Part shown: in pieces, positions 33,114-41,768 of the stretch
Layout of the letters: each line of letters opens with the position of its first letter
Numbering within the stretch: position 1 is the first letter of the stretch
Assembly: GCF_014201465.1 (NCBI RefSeq)
Contig: NZ_JACHEP010000025.1
Span: forward strand, 1 to 44,791
DNA length: 44,791 bases
Origin: Anoxybacteroides tepidamans
GTDB taxonomy: Bacteria > Bacillota > Bacilli > Bacillales > Anoxybacillaceae
Direction of reading: 5' to 3'
The notes under the pieces: model-generated
Told to the model about the DNA's origin: nothing
What the model saw: the letters and a program-made list of their open reading frames with translations, nothing else
The model's database searches: none
Position numbers and translations under genes: made by a program

Positions 33114-34202
33114 ATGAAAACGAGCATAGGAGTTTTGTACGGTGGAAAATCGCCTGAACATAAAGTATCGTTACAAACGGCCATGGCGGTGATGAATGCG
33201 ATTGATAAGACAAAGTTCGATGTCATTCCCATTTATATTACAACGGAAGGACAATGGGTAAAAGGCGAGAAATTAACAGGCGACATTCAAGATGTGAAAC
33301 AGTTGCAAATGAAGCCGGAAGCGGGGGCCATTTTACCGGTTGCGTTAAATCGGGCGCCTGCTGTTGCTGAAAAGAACCAAAAAATGGAGGATGCGATCGA
33401 TGTCATTTTTCCGCTTTTGCACGGGCCGAACGGGGAAGACGGAACGGTGCAAGGGCTGCTTGAGCTATTAAACATCCCTTACGTCGGAAACGGCGTGCTT
33501 GCTTCCGCGGTAGGGATGGATAAAGTGATCATGAAAAACTTATTTGCGCAAGCGGGACTGCGCCAAGCGAAATACGTATCATTTTTGAAAAAAGAATGGC
33601 GCGAAAACGAAGTAGTCACTTATGACAAAGTCGAAAAAGAGCTCGGCTATCCTTGTTTTGTTAAGCCGGCAAACGCTGGGTCAAGCGTCGGTATCACAAA
33701 ATGCAAAAAACGGGAAGATTTGCGGCAGGCGTTTATGAACGCGTTTCAATATGATCGGAAAATCATTGTCGAAGAAGCGATTGTCGGCCGTGAAGTGGAA
33801 ATTGGCGTCATCGGAAACGATTCCCCAACTTGTTCGGTTGTTGGCGAAATTGTCCCGAAAAAAGAATTTTATGACTATCAAGCGAAATACGAAGACGGCA
33901 ATACCGAGTTAATCATTCCGGCTGATATTACGGCTGAAGAATACGAAACGATTCAGCAAATGGCCATTGCCGCATTTAAAGCGCTCGATCTTTCCGGGCT
34001 AGTGCGGGCGGACTTTTTCCTAACGAAGGATGGCGATGTATACATTAATGAAGTCAATACGATGCCGGGATTTACGCCGTTCAGCATGTTCCCGCTTCTT
34101 TGGAAGCATAGCGGTGTTCCTTATCCAGAACTCATCGAGAAACTCGTTCAGCTGGCGATCGAACGTCACGAAGAAAAACAAACGATCACATACACGTTTT
34201 AG
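33114..34202 (+). CDS. ddl: D-alanine-D-alanine ligase
   Basis: Joins two D-alanines for the peptidoglycan stem. The 362-residue ATP-grasp enzyme contains [10 protein letters not shown] at the start, [32 protein letters not shown] and the metal site [19 protein letters not shown] glutamate-lysine-rich loop region follows the pattern of Bacillus Ddl. Ribosome binding site GAGGAGGC. murF follows 11 bases later, the conserved ddl-murF pair. The D-alanine comes from Alr, also in this window. Confidence 0.96.
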   Translation: MKTSIGVLYGGKSPEHKVSLQTAMAVMNAIDKTKFDVIPIYITTEGQWVKGEKLTGDIQDVKQLQMKPEAGAILPVALNRAPAVAEKNQKMEDAIDVIFPLLHGPNGEDGTVQGLLELLNIPYVGNGVLASAVGMDKVIMKNLFAQAGLRQAKYVSFLKKEWRENEVVTYDKVEKELGYPCFVKPANAGSSVGITKCKKREDLRQAFMNAFQYDRKIIVEEAIVGREVEIGVIGNDSPTCSVVGEIVPKKEFYDYQAKYEDGNTELIIPADITAEEYETIQQMAIAAFKALDLSGLVRADFFLTKDGDVYINEVNTMPGFTPFSMFPLLWKHSGVPYPELIEKLVQLAIERHEEKQTITYTF

Positions 34203-34213
34203 AAGGTGAAATC

Positions 34214-35590
34214 ATGATTACGCGCACATTACGCACGATTCAAGAAATGGTGAATGGATATGGCCTTGACGAATCGTTTTATGACGTCACCATAACCGGT
34301 GTTTCGACCGATACGAGAACGATTCAACCAAGCAATTTATATATTCCATTAAAAGGCGCCAGCTTTAATGGCCATGCGTTTGTAGTTGAAGCATTCGCAA
34401 AAGGCGCGAGCGCGGCGCTATGGTCTGAGAGTGAACCAAATCCGCCGGAAAATGTTCCGCTTATTTTCGTCGATGACACATTACAGGCGCTCCAGCGTCT
34501 GGCCCATCGTTATCGGAAGCAGCTTGCGGTGAAAGTGATCGGCATTACAGGAAGCAACGGCAAGACGACGACAAAAGATATGTTATTTTCATTATTGGCG
34601 ACTACGTATAAAGTGCAAAAAACAGAAGGGAACTTAAACAACCATATCGGCCTGCCGCTGACGCTTCTTCGCTTAAAAGAAGATACGGAAATGGCCGTTG
34701 TCGAAATGGGGATGAGCGGCTTTGGCGAGATCGAACGTTTATCGCACATTGCCGAGCCGGATGCGGCGGTGATCACCAACATCGGTGAATCGCATTTGCA
34801 AGAGCTAGGGTCACGCGATGGCATTGCGCGGGCAAAACTAGAAATCATTTCTGGATTGCAGGCTAACGGCGTCTTTGTTTACCACGGAGATGAACCGCTT
34901 TTACAGACGAAAATACAACAGATGAAGCTGCCGTTTCACACGATCACGTTCGGTCATGAAGCAGGCAACGACTATTATCCACTTTCTATTTCCTTGGAGT
35001 CAGACGGAACGGTGTTTACGGTCAATCAAGAGCCAGAGCAGCCACTTTTCCTTCCAGTTTTAGGTAAACACCATGTGCATAATGCGTTGGCTGCGATTTC
35101 GGTAGCCCGCTTTTTTGGTGTAAACTGGGAAGCAATCAAAACCGCTCTTGCTCAGTTGCAAATTACTCGCATGCGCATGGAAATCGTCAAAGGAAAAAAT
35201 GGCGTTACGATCATTAACGATGCCTACAACGCCAGCCCGACATCGATGAAAGCAGCGCTGGAGCTGTTGTTTGAATTAACGGGCTATGATAAAAAAATCG
35301 CAGTGTTAGGCGATATGCTCGAGCTTGGCAGGCAAGAAATCGAGTTTCACCGGCAAATAGGGGAAATGCTAAGACCGGAGAAGATAGATTACGTATGGAC
35401 ATACGGAAAGCTAGCTAGTGAAATTGCGTTAGCGGCCCAAGATTTATTTCCGGAGGGAAGGGTCAGAGCGTACGATGATAAACAAGCATTGGCGAACGAT
35501 TTGCGCTCACTTGCGGCTGAAAACGACGTCATTCTGGTTAAAGGATCACGAGGAATGAAGCTAGAGGAAATCATTCATGAATTGCAATGA
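34214..35590 (+). CDS. murF: UDP-MurNAc-tripeptide:D-Ala-D-Ala ligase MurF
   Basis: Adds the dipeptide made by Ddl to UDP-MurNAc-tripeptide, the last cytoplasmic step of the peptidoglycan stem. The 458 residues include a UDP-binding N-terminal domain (VSTDTRTIQPSNLYIPLKG), ATP loop GITGSNGKTTTKDM (about 112-125), NIGESHLQELGS, NDAYNASPTSMKAAL and VLGDMLELG. Start ATG 34214 behind AGAAGGTGAAATC. Operon with ddl. Confidence 0.96.
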   Translation: MITRTLRTIQEMVNGYGLDESFYDVTITGVSTDTRTIQPSNLYIPLKGASFNGHAFVVEAFAKGASAALWSESEPNPPENVPLIFVDDTLQALQRLAHRYRKQLAVKVIGITGSNGKTTTKDMLFSLLATTYKVQKTEGNLNNHIGLPLTLLRLKEDTEMAVVEMGMSGFGEIERLSHIAEPDAAVITNIGESHLQELGSRDGIARAKLEIISGLQANGVFVYHGDEPLLQTKIQQMKLPFHTITFGHEAGNDYYPLSISLESDGTVFTVNQEPEQPLFLPVLGKHHVHNALAAISVARFFGVNWEAIKTALAQLQITRMRMEIVKGKNGVTIINDAYNASPTSMKAALELLFELTGYDKKIAVLGDMLELGRQEIEFHRQIGEMLRPEKIDYVWTYGKLASEIALAAQDLFPEGRVRAYDDKQALANDLRSLAAENDVILVKGSRGMKLEEIIHELQ

Positions 35591-35593
35591 TCG

Positions 35594-35627
35594 TGGAGGA
35601 GGTAACTGCATTCCTCCTCTTTTTTTC
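35594..35627 (+). terminator. Terminator of ddl-murF
   Basis: GGAGGA/TCCTCC stem followed by CTTTTTTT. Confidence 0.85.
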
Positions 35628-35726
35628 ATTTTTGACTAGAGTGATGATAGATGCCCTGTTAGACATATATGGAGATTCAGAGAAGCTAGGCATTTTTAAA
35701 AGGAAAATATTTGAAGATGGTATTTA

Positions 35727-35755
35727 TTGCAAACGGGGTATAGAAATGGTATGAT
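35727..35755 (+). promoter_or_regulatory. Promoter of cshA
   Basis: TTGCAA, 17 bases, TATGAT, about 80 bases before the start, leaving a leader with a small GCCC/GGGC hairpin (about 35774-35794). A structured leader is common for cold-shock helicases. Confidence 0.75.
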
Positions 35756-35835
35756 AAAAATCATAATGTCCAAGGCCCTTTCTTCCATTTGGGCAGAACG
35801 GTTTTGAACAGTAAGTAAAAGGAGTATGAACGACA

Positions 35836-37251
35836 TTGACAACATTTCATGAATTAGGATTAAGCAACGAATTAATGAAGGCGATCAGCCGAATGGGGTT
35901 TGAAGAAACGACCCCGATCCAAGCGGAAACAATTCCGTTAAGCTTGCAAAATAAAGATGTGATCGGACAGGCGCAAACCGGTACGGGAAAAACGGCTGCG
36001 TTCGGCATTCCGTTAATCGAAAAAGTTGACACGAAAAATGAGGCCATTCAAGGGCTTGTCGTCGCCCCAACCCGCGAATTGGCGATTCAAGTATCCGAGG
36101 AGCTGTACAAAATCGGCTCCGTGAAGCGCGTTCGCGTCTTGCCGATTTATGGGGGGCAAGATATTGAGCGGCAAATTCGCGCATTGAAAAAACGGCCGCA
36201 TATTATTGTCGGGACACCGGGGAGAATTATTGACCACATCAACCGGAAAACCCTTCGGTTAGAACAAGTGCATACGGTCGTATTAGATGAAGCGGATGAA
36301 ATGCTAAATATGGGGTTTGTCGAAGATATTGAAGCAATTTTAAGCTATGTGCCGACTGAACGGCAAACGCTTCTTTTCTCGGCGACGATGCCGGAGCCGA
36401 TTCGCCGCATTGCGGAGCGGTTTATGAAAGATCCGCATCTTGTCAAAGTAAAAGCGAAAGAAATGACCGTTCCGAATATCGAACAATATTATTTAGAAAT
36501 TCAAGAAAAGAAAAAGTTTGATATTTTAACACGCTTGCTTGATATTCAAGCGCCGGAGCTTGCGATTGTGTTCGGCCGCACGAAGCGGCGCGTCGACGAA
36601 TTGGCGGAAGCGCTGAATTTGCGCGGCTATGCAGCAGAAGGAATTCATGGCGATTTAAGCCAAGCGAAACGCCTGTCTGTGCTCCGCAAATTTAAAGAAG
36701 GGGCAATTGAAATTTTAGTCGCAACCGACGTAGCGGCGCGCGGGCTTGATATTTCCGGAGTCACGCACGTGTATAACTTCGACATTCCGCAAGACCCTGA
36801 AAGCTATGTCCATCGCATCGGCCGTACAGGCCGCGCCGGAAAAACAGGGGTGGCGATGACGTTTGTGACACCTCGAGAGATCGGTCAGCTTCATAACATT
36901 GAAAAAACGACAAAGCGAAAAATGGAGCGCATGAAGCCGCCGACGCTTGATGAAGCGCTAGAAGGACAGCAGCGCATCGCCATTGACAAGCTGCTGTCGA
37001 TCGTTGAAAACGAAAATTTATCGTTTTACAAACGAGCAGCGGAAGAGCTGTTGGAAGAACACGACTCCGTTTCGCTTGTAGCCGCATGTATTAAAATGCT
37101 CACGAAAGAACCGGATACAACGCCAGTGACATTGACAGAAGAACCGCCGCTTCCGGTGAAAAAAGAGAAAAAACGCGTCAATCGAAAAAGTGGGCAAACA
37201 AAAGAAACATCTCGGAACCGACAACCGAAAAAACGGCGTGTAGCGCGATAA
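35836..37251 (+). CDS. cshA: DEAD-box RNA helicase CshA
   Basis: ATP-dependent RNA helicase of the RNA degradosome and cold adaptation. The 471 residues show the Q motif (GFEETTPIQ), [10 protein letters not shown] (motif I), PTRELA, DEAD (VLDEADEML), SAT (LFSATMP), and [13 protein letters not shown] (motif VI). The C-terminal tail is basic ([13 protein letters not shown]...[10 protein letters not shown]), likely RNA binding. The start is TTG 35836 with AAAAGGAG 11 bases upstream; B. subtilis CshA begins similarly. In B. subtilis ydbS-ydbT lie next; they are missing here. Confidence 0.95.
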   Translation: MTTFHELGLSNELMKAISRMGFEETTPIQAETIPLSLQNKDVIGQAQTGTGKTAAFGIPLIEKVDTKNEAIQGLVVAPTRELAIQVSEELYKIGSVKRVRVLPIYGGQDIERQIRALKKRPHIIVGTPGRIIDHINRKTLRLEQVHTVVLDEADEMLNMGFVEDIEAILSYVPTERQTLLFSATMPEPIRRIAERFMKDPHLVKVKAKEMTVPNIEQYYLEIQEKKKFDILTRLLDIQAPELAIVFGRTKRRVDELAEALNLRGYAAEGIHGDLSQAKRLSVLRKFKEGAIEILVATDVAARGLDISGVTHVYNFDIPQDPESYVHRIGRTGRAGKTGVAMTFVTPREIGQLHNIEKTTKRKMERMKPPTLDEALEGQQRIAIDKLLSIVENENLSFYKRAAEELLEEHDSVSLVAACIKMLTKEPDTTPVTLTEEPPLPVKKEKKRVNRKSGQTKETSRNRQPKKRRVAR

Positions 37252-37280
37252 AAAACGGTGCGAAAAGCATCGTTTTTTCT
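37252..37280 (+). terminator. Terminator of cshA
   Basis: AAACGGTGC/GCATCGTTT stem with loop GAAAA and a T run; the rhomboid gene ends just beyond on the other strand. Confidence 0.8.
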
Positions 37281-37293
37281 TTATGATTGCTTT

Positions 37294-37896
37294 TTAAAAA
37301 CGGTACGGTTTCGGGTGAGAAGCGACAAACGGTGCCAAAATTGCGCCACTTAAAAAGCCGAAAAAATGGGCGATGATGTTCATATGGGGAGTGGCCAATG
37401 TCATCATAAGTCCAACGGTTAATACGGCAAAGATGATTTGGGCGTGTTGCCGGTTAATGATATGCCGATGAAAAAACGCAAGATAGCTATAGACGCCAAA
37501 CAGGCCGAAAATCGCTCCCGATGCACCAAGATGCTTGTACATAATGGGGGCGAACAACAGAGTGGCTACATTGGCCAATATTCCGCTTCCAATATAAGCT
37601 ACAAGAAACATCCATTTTCCTATTATTTTTTCTAAAGCAGCCCCAAATAGCACAAGGGAAACAGAATTAATGATCATATGTCCAATATGAAGATGCAAAA
37701 AAAGCGGAGTAATAAGCCGCCAATATTCGCCTTGGACAATAGCAGCATTGAAGCCGATGAGCGTTTTTAATATATTGTTAAATAGCAGAGCTGGGATAGA
37801 AAACATAAAGAAAAAAACGATATTGATTAAAATGATGGTCGAGACAATCGGATATGAACAAAAAAATGTGTGCACGTTCTCTGTACGATTAGACAT
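37294..37896 (-). CDS. ydcA: Rhomboid-family intramembrane serine protease (YdcA-like)
   Basis: Membrane protease with about six helices, 200 residues. The catalytic serine lies in GASGAIFGLFGVY (about 126-138) and the histidine in NIIAHFFGFLSGA (near 176). The HLHIGHMIINSVSL stretch is the family's helix 2. It is divergent from acpS and sits at the ydcA position of B. subtilis. Natural substrate unknown. ATG 37896 follows AAAGGAGCGATT. Confidence 0.88.
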   Translation of the reverse strand: MSNRTENVHTFFCSYPIVSTIILINIVFFFMFSIPALLFNNILKTLIGFNAAIVQGEYWRLITPLFLHLHIGHMIINSVSLVLFGAALEKIIGKWMFLVAYIGSGILANVATLLFAPIMYKHLGASGAIFGLFGVYSYLAFFHRHIINRQHAQIIFAVLTVGLMMTLATPHMNIIAHFFGFLSGAILAPFVASHPKPYRF

Positions 37897-37965
37897 AAAA
37901 TCGCTCCTTTTTCCGGCTGTTTGTTTACTAAAAATATATGTATGGCATAGAGGGGATAGAAGCTA

Positions 37966-38328
37966 ATGATTGTTGGAATCGGTATTGATATTGTGGAATT
38001 GGAACGAGTTCAAAAGCTGATGGAACAAAATGAGCGGTTTATCCACCGCATTTTAACGGAAAAAGAAAAAAGCATCTTTTATTCATTATCGAATGGACGG
38101 AAAGTCGAATTTTTGGCAGGAAGGTTTGCGGCGAAAGAAGCATATGCGAAAGCGCTTGGAACGGGAATCGGGAAAAGTATATCGTTTCAGGATGTTGAAA
38201 TTATGAATGATGAATATGGCAAGCCAGTGGCCGTTTCGACGCTGGACGGACATCGGATTCACGTTTCCATTTCACATAGCCGTGACTATGCGGTCGCCCA
38301 AGTAATTATTGAACGCTTGTCATGCTAG
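37966..38328 (+). CDS. acpS: Holo-[acyl-carrier-protein] synthase
   Basis: Transfers phosphopantetheine from CoA to acyl carrier protein, activating fatty acid synthesis. The 120 residues have [12 protein letters not shown] (magnesium-binding aspartate D8) and [16 protein letters not shown] with E58-region glutamate; [15 protein letters not shown] closes the domain. Normal length. First gene of a plus-strand run acpS-ydcC-alr-mazE-mazF as in B. subtilis. Confidence 0.96.
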   Translation: MIVGIGIDIVELERVQKLMEQNERFIHRILTEKEKSIFYSLSNGRKVEFLAGRFAAKEAYAKALGTGIGKSISFQDVEIMNDEYGKPVAVSTLDGHRIHVSISHSRDYAVAQVIIERLSC

Positions 38329-38418
38329 TCTGCATATTCAACCAAACTGCCTCATATATTGGTAGTGCAAAAAGGAGTGATTCTCCTAACGTTGATATGA
38401 GGCAAAGGGGTTGAAAAC

Positions 38419-39432
38419 ATGAGGAAAAACTTGTTTGGCGTATGGCTGGGCATCGTTTTGCTTTTTGTATTAGCGGGATGCGGGACAAAATCGCAAGGAG
38501 ATGTTATCAAAGCGCTCGACGAAAAGATGAATGAAATCTCCAGCTACCAAGCAAAAGCGAAACTAACGCTCAAAACAGGATCGGAGCCGCAAGTGTACGA
38601 CGTAGAAATTTGGTATAAGGAGCCGTCGTACTACCGGGTGAGTTTGAAAAATGCTGAAAAAGATCAAAACCAAATGATTTTGCGCAATGACGAAGGAGTA
38701 TTTGTCATCACTCCTGCATTAAACAAAAGCTTTCGCTTCCAAAGCGATTGGCCGAAAAACAGCAGCCAAGCGTATTTGTACGAGTCGTTAGTGAAAGATA
38801 TTTTAAGCGATAAAAACGCCCGTTTTAAAGCGACAAAAGACCATTATGTGTTTGAAACGAAAACGAATTATCCGAACAGCAAAATAATTCCAAAACAAGA
38901 AATTACTTTAAGAAAAAAAGATTTGTCTCCTGTATCGGTGAAAGTGATGGATACCGACATGAATGCCTTGTTAACCGTGCAATTTTCCGAAATTGAATTT
39001 AATAAAAAATTTGACCAAGATGCCTTTGATACGACCAAAAATATGACAGGAGCCCGCTTGGAAGTACCGACGATGGCGAAAGCGGGGGGTGAAGCGATAG
39101 AAGTCATGTATCCTATCAATTTACCGGAAGGTGTCGAACAAATGGATGAAAAAGAAGTGGCGACTGATAATGGTAAGCGCATTATTATGACGTTTGGAGG
39201 TCAAAAATCATTTACGCTTATTCAGGAAAAAGCGCGTATTTTACCAGCGACAAGTACGGCTGTTCTCGTAAATGGTGAACCAGTTGATTTAGGCTTTGCC
39301 GTCGGTGCGCTGACAGACCGTTCGCTCACGTGGACATACAAAGGGGTTGAATTTATGATTGCGTCAAACGATTTAACGCGGGAAGAAATGGTGACGATCG
39401 CCCGTTCTGTGCAAGGAAAAGCGATAAAATAA
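38419..39432 (+). CDS. ydcC: LolA-like lipoprotein (YdcC-like)
   Basis: Secreted lipoprotein, 337 residues, with signal peptide and lipobox LAGC (cysteine 21). The body resembles LolA/LolB-type outer-membrane lipoprotein-sorting domains (KALDEKMNEISSYQAKAKL; EIWYKEPSYYRVSL). YdcC occupies this place in B. subtilis, and DUF4367-like sequence may form the C-terminal part (DNGKRIIMTFGGQKSFTLIQ). Function unresolved; such proteins are often sporulation or envelope factors. Confidence 0.85.
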   Translation: MRKNLFGVWLGIVLLFVLAGCGTKSQGDVIKALDEKMNEISSYQAKAKLTLKTGSEPQVYDVEIWYKEPSYYRVSLKNAEKDQNQMILRNDEGVFVITPALNKSFRFQSDWPKNSSQAYLYESLVKDILSDKNARFKATKDHYVFETKTNYPNSKIIPKQEITLRKKDLSPVSVKVMDTDMNALLTVQFSEIEFNKKFDQDAFDTTKNMTGARLEVPTMAKAGGEAIEVMYPINLPEGVEQMDEKEVATDNGKRIIMTFGGQKSFTLIQEKARILPATSTAVLVNGEPVDLGFAVGALTDRSLTWTYKGVEFMIASNDLTREEMVTIARSVQGKAIK

Positions 39433-39443
39433 AGAGTTCCGTG

Positions 39444-39478
39444 CAGGCTCATAGATTGATCGAGCCTGTTTTTTCTTT
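39444..39478 (+). terminator. Terminator of acpS-ydcC
   Basis: CAGGCTC/GAGCCTG stem followed by six T residues. Confidence 0.9.
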
Positions 39479-39495
39479 GAACAGAAATTCTTTAG

Positions 39496-39524
39496 TTGAC
39501 ATTGTGGCGACAACCGACAATAAT
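39496..39524 (+). promoter_or_regulatory. Promoter of alr
   Basis: TTGACA, 17 bases, AATAAT, about 180 bases before the alr start, leaving a long leader. The spacer carries TTGT/ACAA symmetry. No riboswitch is recognised in the leader. Confidence 0.6.
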
Positions 39525-39704
39525 TTTTTATATACCTAAATCCGTGATAAAAACTCATGCAAACGGCTGAGAAAGTTCAATAAATCAGCAAATATTGTAC
39601 GTGTTGCGCTTCACCCAATAGGTGAATATGCAAAAATTAAGATAAAAAATGAGAAGAAGCTGTCACGGATTCAGGATATATTTTTGGAGGAAGTGAATCA
39701 CAAC

Positions 39705-40874
39705 ATGGTGGGCTCTTTTCACCGGGATACTTGGGTGGAAGTCGATTTAGATGCGATTTTTCATAACGTTGCTTCATTGCGAACATTTTTACGGAAAGAG
39801 ACGGCCATTATGGCAGTCGTCAAAGCGAATGCATACGGCCACGGCGATGTACAAGTAGCTCAAACCGCACTGGAGGCAGGAGCTTCTTATTTAGCGGTTG
39901 CATTTTTAGATGAAGCGCTCGCTTTGCGGAAAAAAGGGATCGAAGCGCCGATTCTTGTATTGGGAGCGGTTCGTCCTGAAGATATTCAGCTGGCGGCTCG
40001 CGAACGGATTACGCTAACAGTGTTTCAACAAGAGTGGCTTGAAAAAGCAAAACAATGGCATCAAGACGGACCGCCAGTTGCCCTTCATTTAAAAATGGAT
40101 ACTGGGATGGGGAGATTGGGAGTAAAAGAAGAAGAAGAAACGAAGCGAATCGTTGCCATGATTGACGAACATTCGGCTTTTTCGCTCGAAGGCGTGTATA
40201 CTCACTTTGCGACAGCGGATGAAATCGATACGCAATACTTTTCTTTTCAATATGAAAACTTTTTGCGAATGCTTAACTGGCTTCCTTATCAACCGAAATG
40301 GATTCATTGCGGAAACAGTGCCACAAGTTTGCGATTTCCGGATAAAGTGTTCAATATGGTTCGTTTCGGCATTGCGATGTATGGCTTAACTCCTTCACTT
40401 GCCCTTAAACCGCATCTGCCATTTGAATTAAAGGAAGCGTTTTCCCTTCATAGCCGCATTGTTCATGTGAAGCGTTTATTGCCGGGTGAAAAAGTAAGCT
40501 ATGGCGCTACGTATACAGTGGAAAAAGAAGAATGGATCGGTACGGTTCCGATCGGTTATGCGGATGGATGGATTCGAAAACTTCAGAACTTTCAAGTATT
40601 AGTCAATGGAGTAAAAGCGCCGATTATCGGGCGAATTTGCATGGATCAAATGATGATCCGGCTACCCGAGTACGTGCCTGTCGGAACCAAAGTTACGCTC
40701 ATCGGAAAGCAGGGCGATGCGCAAGTAACAATGGATGATGTTGCCCAATATTTAGGTACAATCAATTATGAAATCCCTTGTACAATAAGTTACCGCGTGC
40801 CCCGTATTTTTTTGAAAAAGCAGAGTATAATGGAAGTGAGAAATGTTGTTTTAGATGGTAATCGTTATGTATAA
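39705..40874 (+). CDS. alr: Alanine racemase
   Basis: PLP enzyme interconverting L- and D-alanine for peptidoglycan and teichoic acid. The 389 residues include the PLP lysine K40 in VVKANAYGHGD, MDTGMGRLG, and the catalytic tyrosine in KVSYGATYT (about 266). The C-terminal domain carries IGRICMDQMMI. It is close to the Geobacillus stearothermophilus enzyme (388). The open frame begins with a TTG inside the GGAGG at 39684, so ATG 39705 is chosen; it aligns with the family's FHRDTW start. Confidence 0.96.
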   Translation: MVGSFHRDTWVEVDLDAIFHNVASLRTFLRKETAIMAVVKANAYGHGDVQVAQTALEAGASYLAVAFLDEALALRKKGIEAPILVLGAVRPEDIQLAARERITLTVFQQEWLEKAKQWHQDGPPVALHLKMDTGMGRLGVKEEEETKRIVAMIDEHSAFSLEGVYTHFATADEIDTQYFSFQYENFLRMLNWLPYQPKWIHCGNSATSLRFPDKVFNMVRFGIAMYGLTPSLALKPHLPFELKEAFSLHSRIVHVKRLLPGEKVSYGATYTVEKEEWIGTVPIGYADGWIRKLQNFQVLVNGVKAPIIGRICMDQMMIRLPEYVPVGTKVTLIGKQGDAQVTMDDVAQYLGTINYEIPCTISYRVPRIFLKKQSIMEVRNVVLDGNRYV

Positions 40875-40995
40875 ACGAAAAAAATTTTCAGACGATAATC
40901 ATAGAGAGACGGAATTAACTTTGCATCGCCTTTATTTAATGGTATTATGAAATAGGAGCAACTAATTGGCTGCAGTTTCGTGGAGGTGTATGTTC

Positions 40996-41277
40996 GTGTC
41001 TGAATCTAGCGCAACAACGGAGATCGTCGTTCGTTTGCCCCAAGCGCTGTTAACTGAATTGGATGGCCTTGTCAAGCAAGAGAACGGTAATCGCAATGAG
41101 CTTATTTACCAAGCGACGAAAATGTATATTCGCGAACGGAAAAAACGGCAAATTCGCGAGGCGATGAGACGCGGTTACATGGAAATGGCGAAAATTAACT
41201 TATCAATTGCATCGGAAGCGTTTCTTGCAGAATATGAGGCCGACCACACCGTTGAACGTTTAGTTAGCGGGGGGTAA
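40996..41277 (+). CDS. mazE: Antitoxin EndoAI (MazE-like)
   Basis: Ribbon-helix-helix antitoxin that binds and neutralises the MazF-type toxin encoded next. The 93 residues equal B. subtilis EndoAI in length and share the C-terminus [12 protein letters not shown] ... VERLVSGG, the toxin-binding part; the N-terminal RHH lies at about 8-48. The start is GTG 40996 with GGAGGTG 7 bases upstream; the longer frame from 40966 is not used. The toxin gene begins 4 bases after its stop. Confidence 0.94.
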   Translation: MSESSATTEIVVRLPQALLTELDGLVKQENGNRNELIYQATKMYIRERKKRQIREAMRRGYMEMAKINLSIASEAFLAEYEADHTVERLVSGG

Positions 41278-41281
41278 TGCT

Positions 41282-41632
41282 TTGATTGTTAAACGTGGCG
41301 ACGTTTATTTTGCGGACCTTTCCCCGGTCGTTGGCTCAGAGCAAGGTGGAGTTCGTCCGGTATTAGTCATTCAAAATGACATTGGAAATCGATTTAGCCC
41401 GACTGTCATTGTGGCGGCGATTACGGCCCAAATCCAAAAGGCAAAGCTGCCGACACATGTAGAAATTGATGCGAAACGCTACGGATTTGAGCGCGATTCT
41501 GTCATTCTTTTAGAGCAAATTCGGACGATTGACAAACAGCGGCTAACGGACAAGATTACGCATTTAGATGATGAAATGATGGATAAAGTAGACGAAGCAC
41601 TGCAAATCAGCTTAGGACTTATCGACTTTTAA
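41282..41632 (+). CDS. mazF: mRNA interferase EndoA (MazF-like toxin)
   Basis: Sequence-specific RNase (UACAU in the B. subtilis enzyme) that halts growth under stress. The 116 residues are nearly the same as B. subtilis EndoA, including [32 protein letters not shown] and the C-terminus LGLIDF. The start is TTG 41282, with the ribosome binding site inside the end of mazE (GGGGGG), which keeps toxin synthesis tied to that of the antitoxin. No rsb/sigB genes follow, unlike in B. subtilis. Confidence 0.97.
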   Translation: MIVKRGDVYFADLSPVVGSEQGGVRPVLVIQNDIGNRFSPTVIVAAITAQIQKAKLPTHVEIDAKRYGFERDSVILLEQIRTIDKQRLTDKITHLDDEMMDKVDEALQISLGLIDF

Positions 41633-41768
41633 CTTGGAAAGGGCAGGTCGGATCCGATCTGTCCAACGGTGAGAATATGAACAACCGATGGAAAATAGCT
41701 GCATCATTTGTAGCTATTTTTGTTTTTTGTTAAAATAACCATTATTACGTGGTTGGAGGTTAATAAAT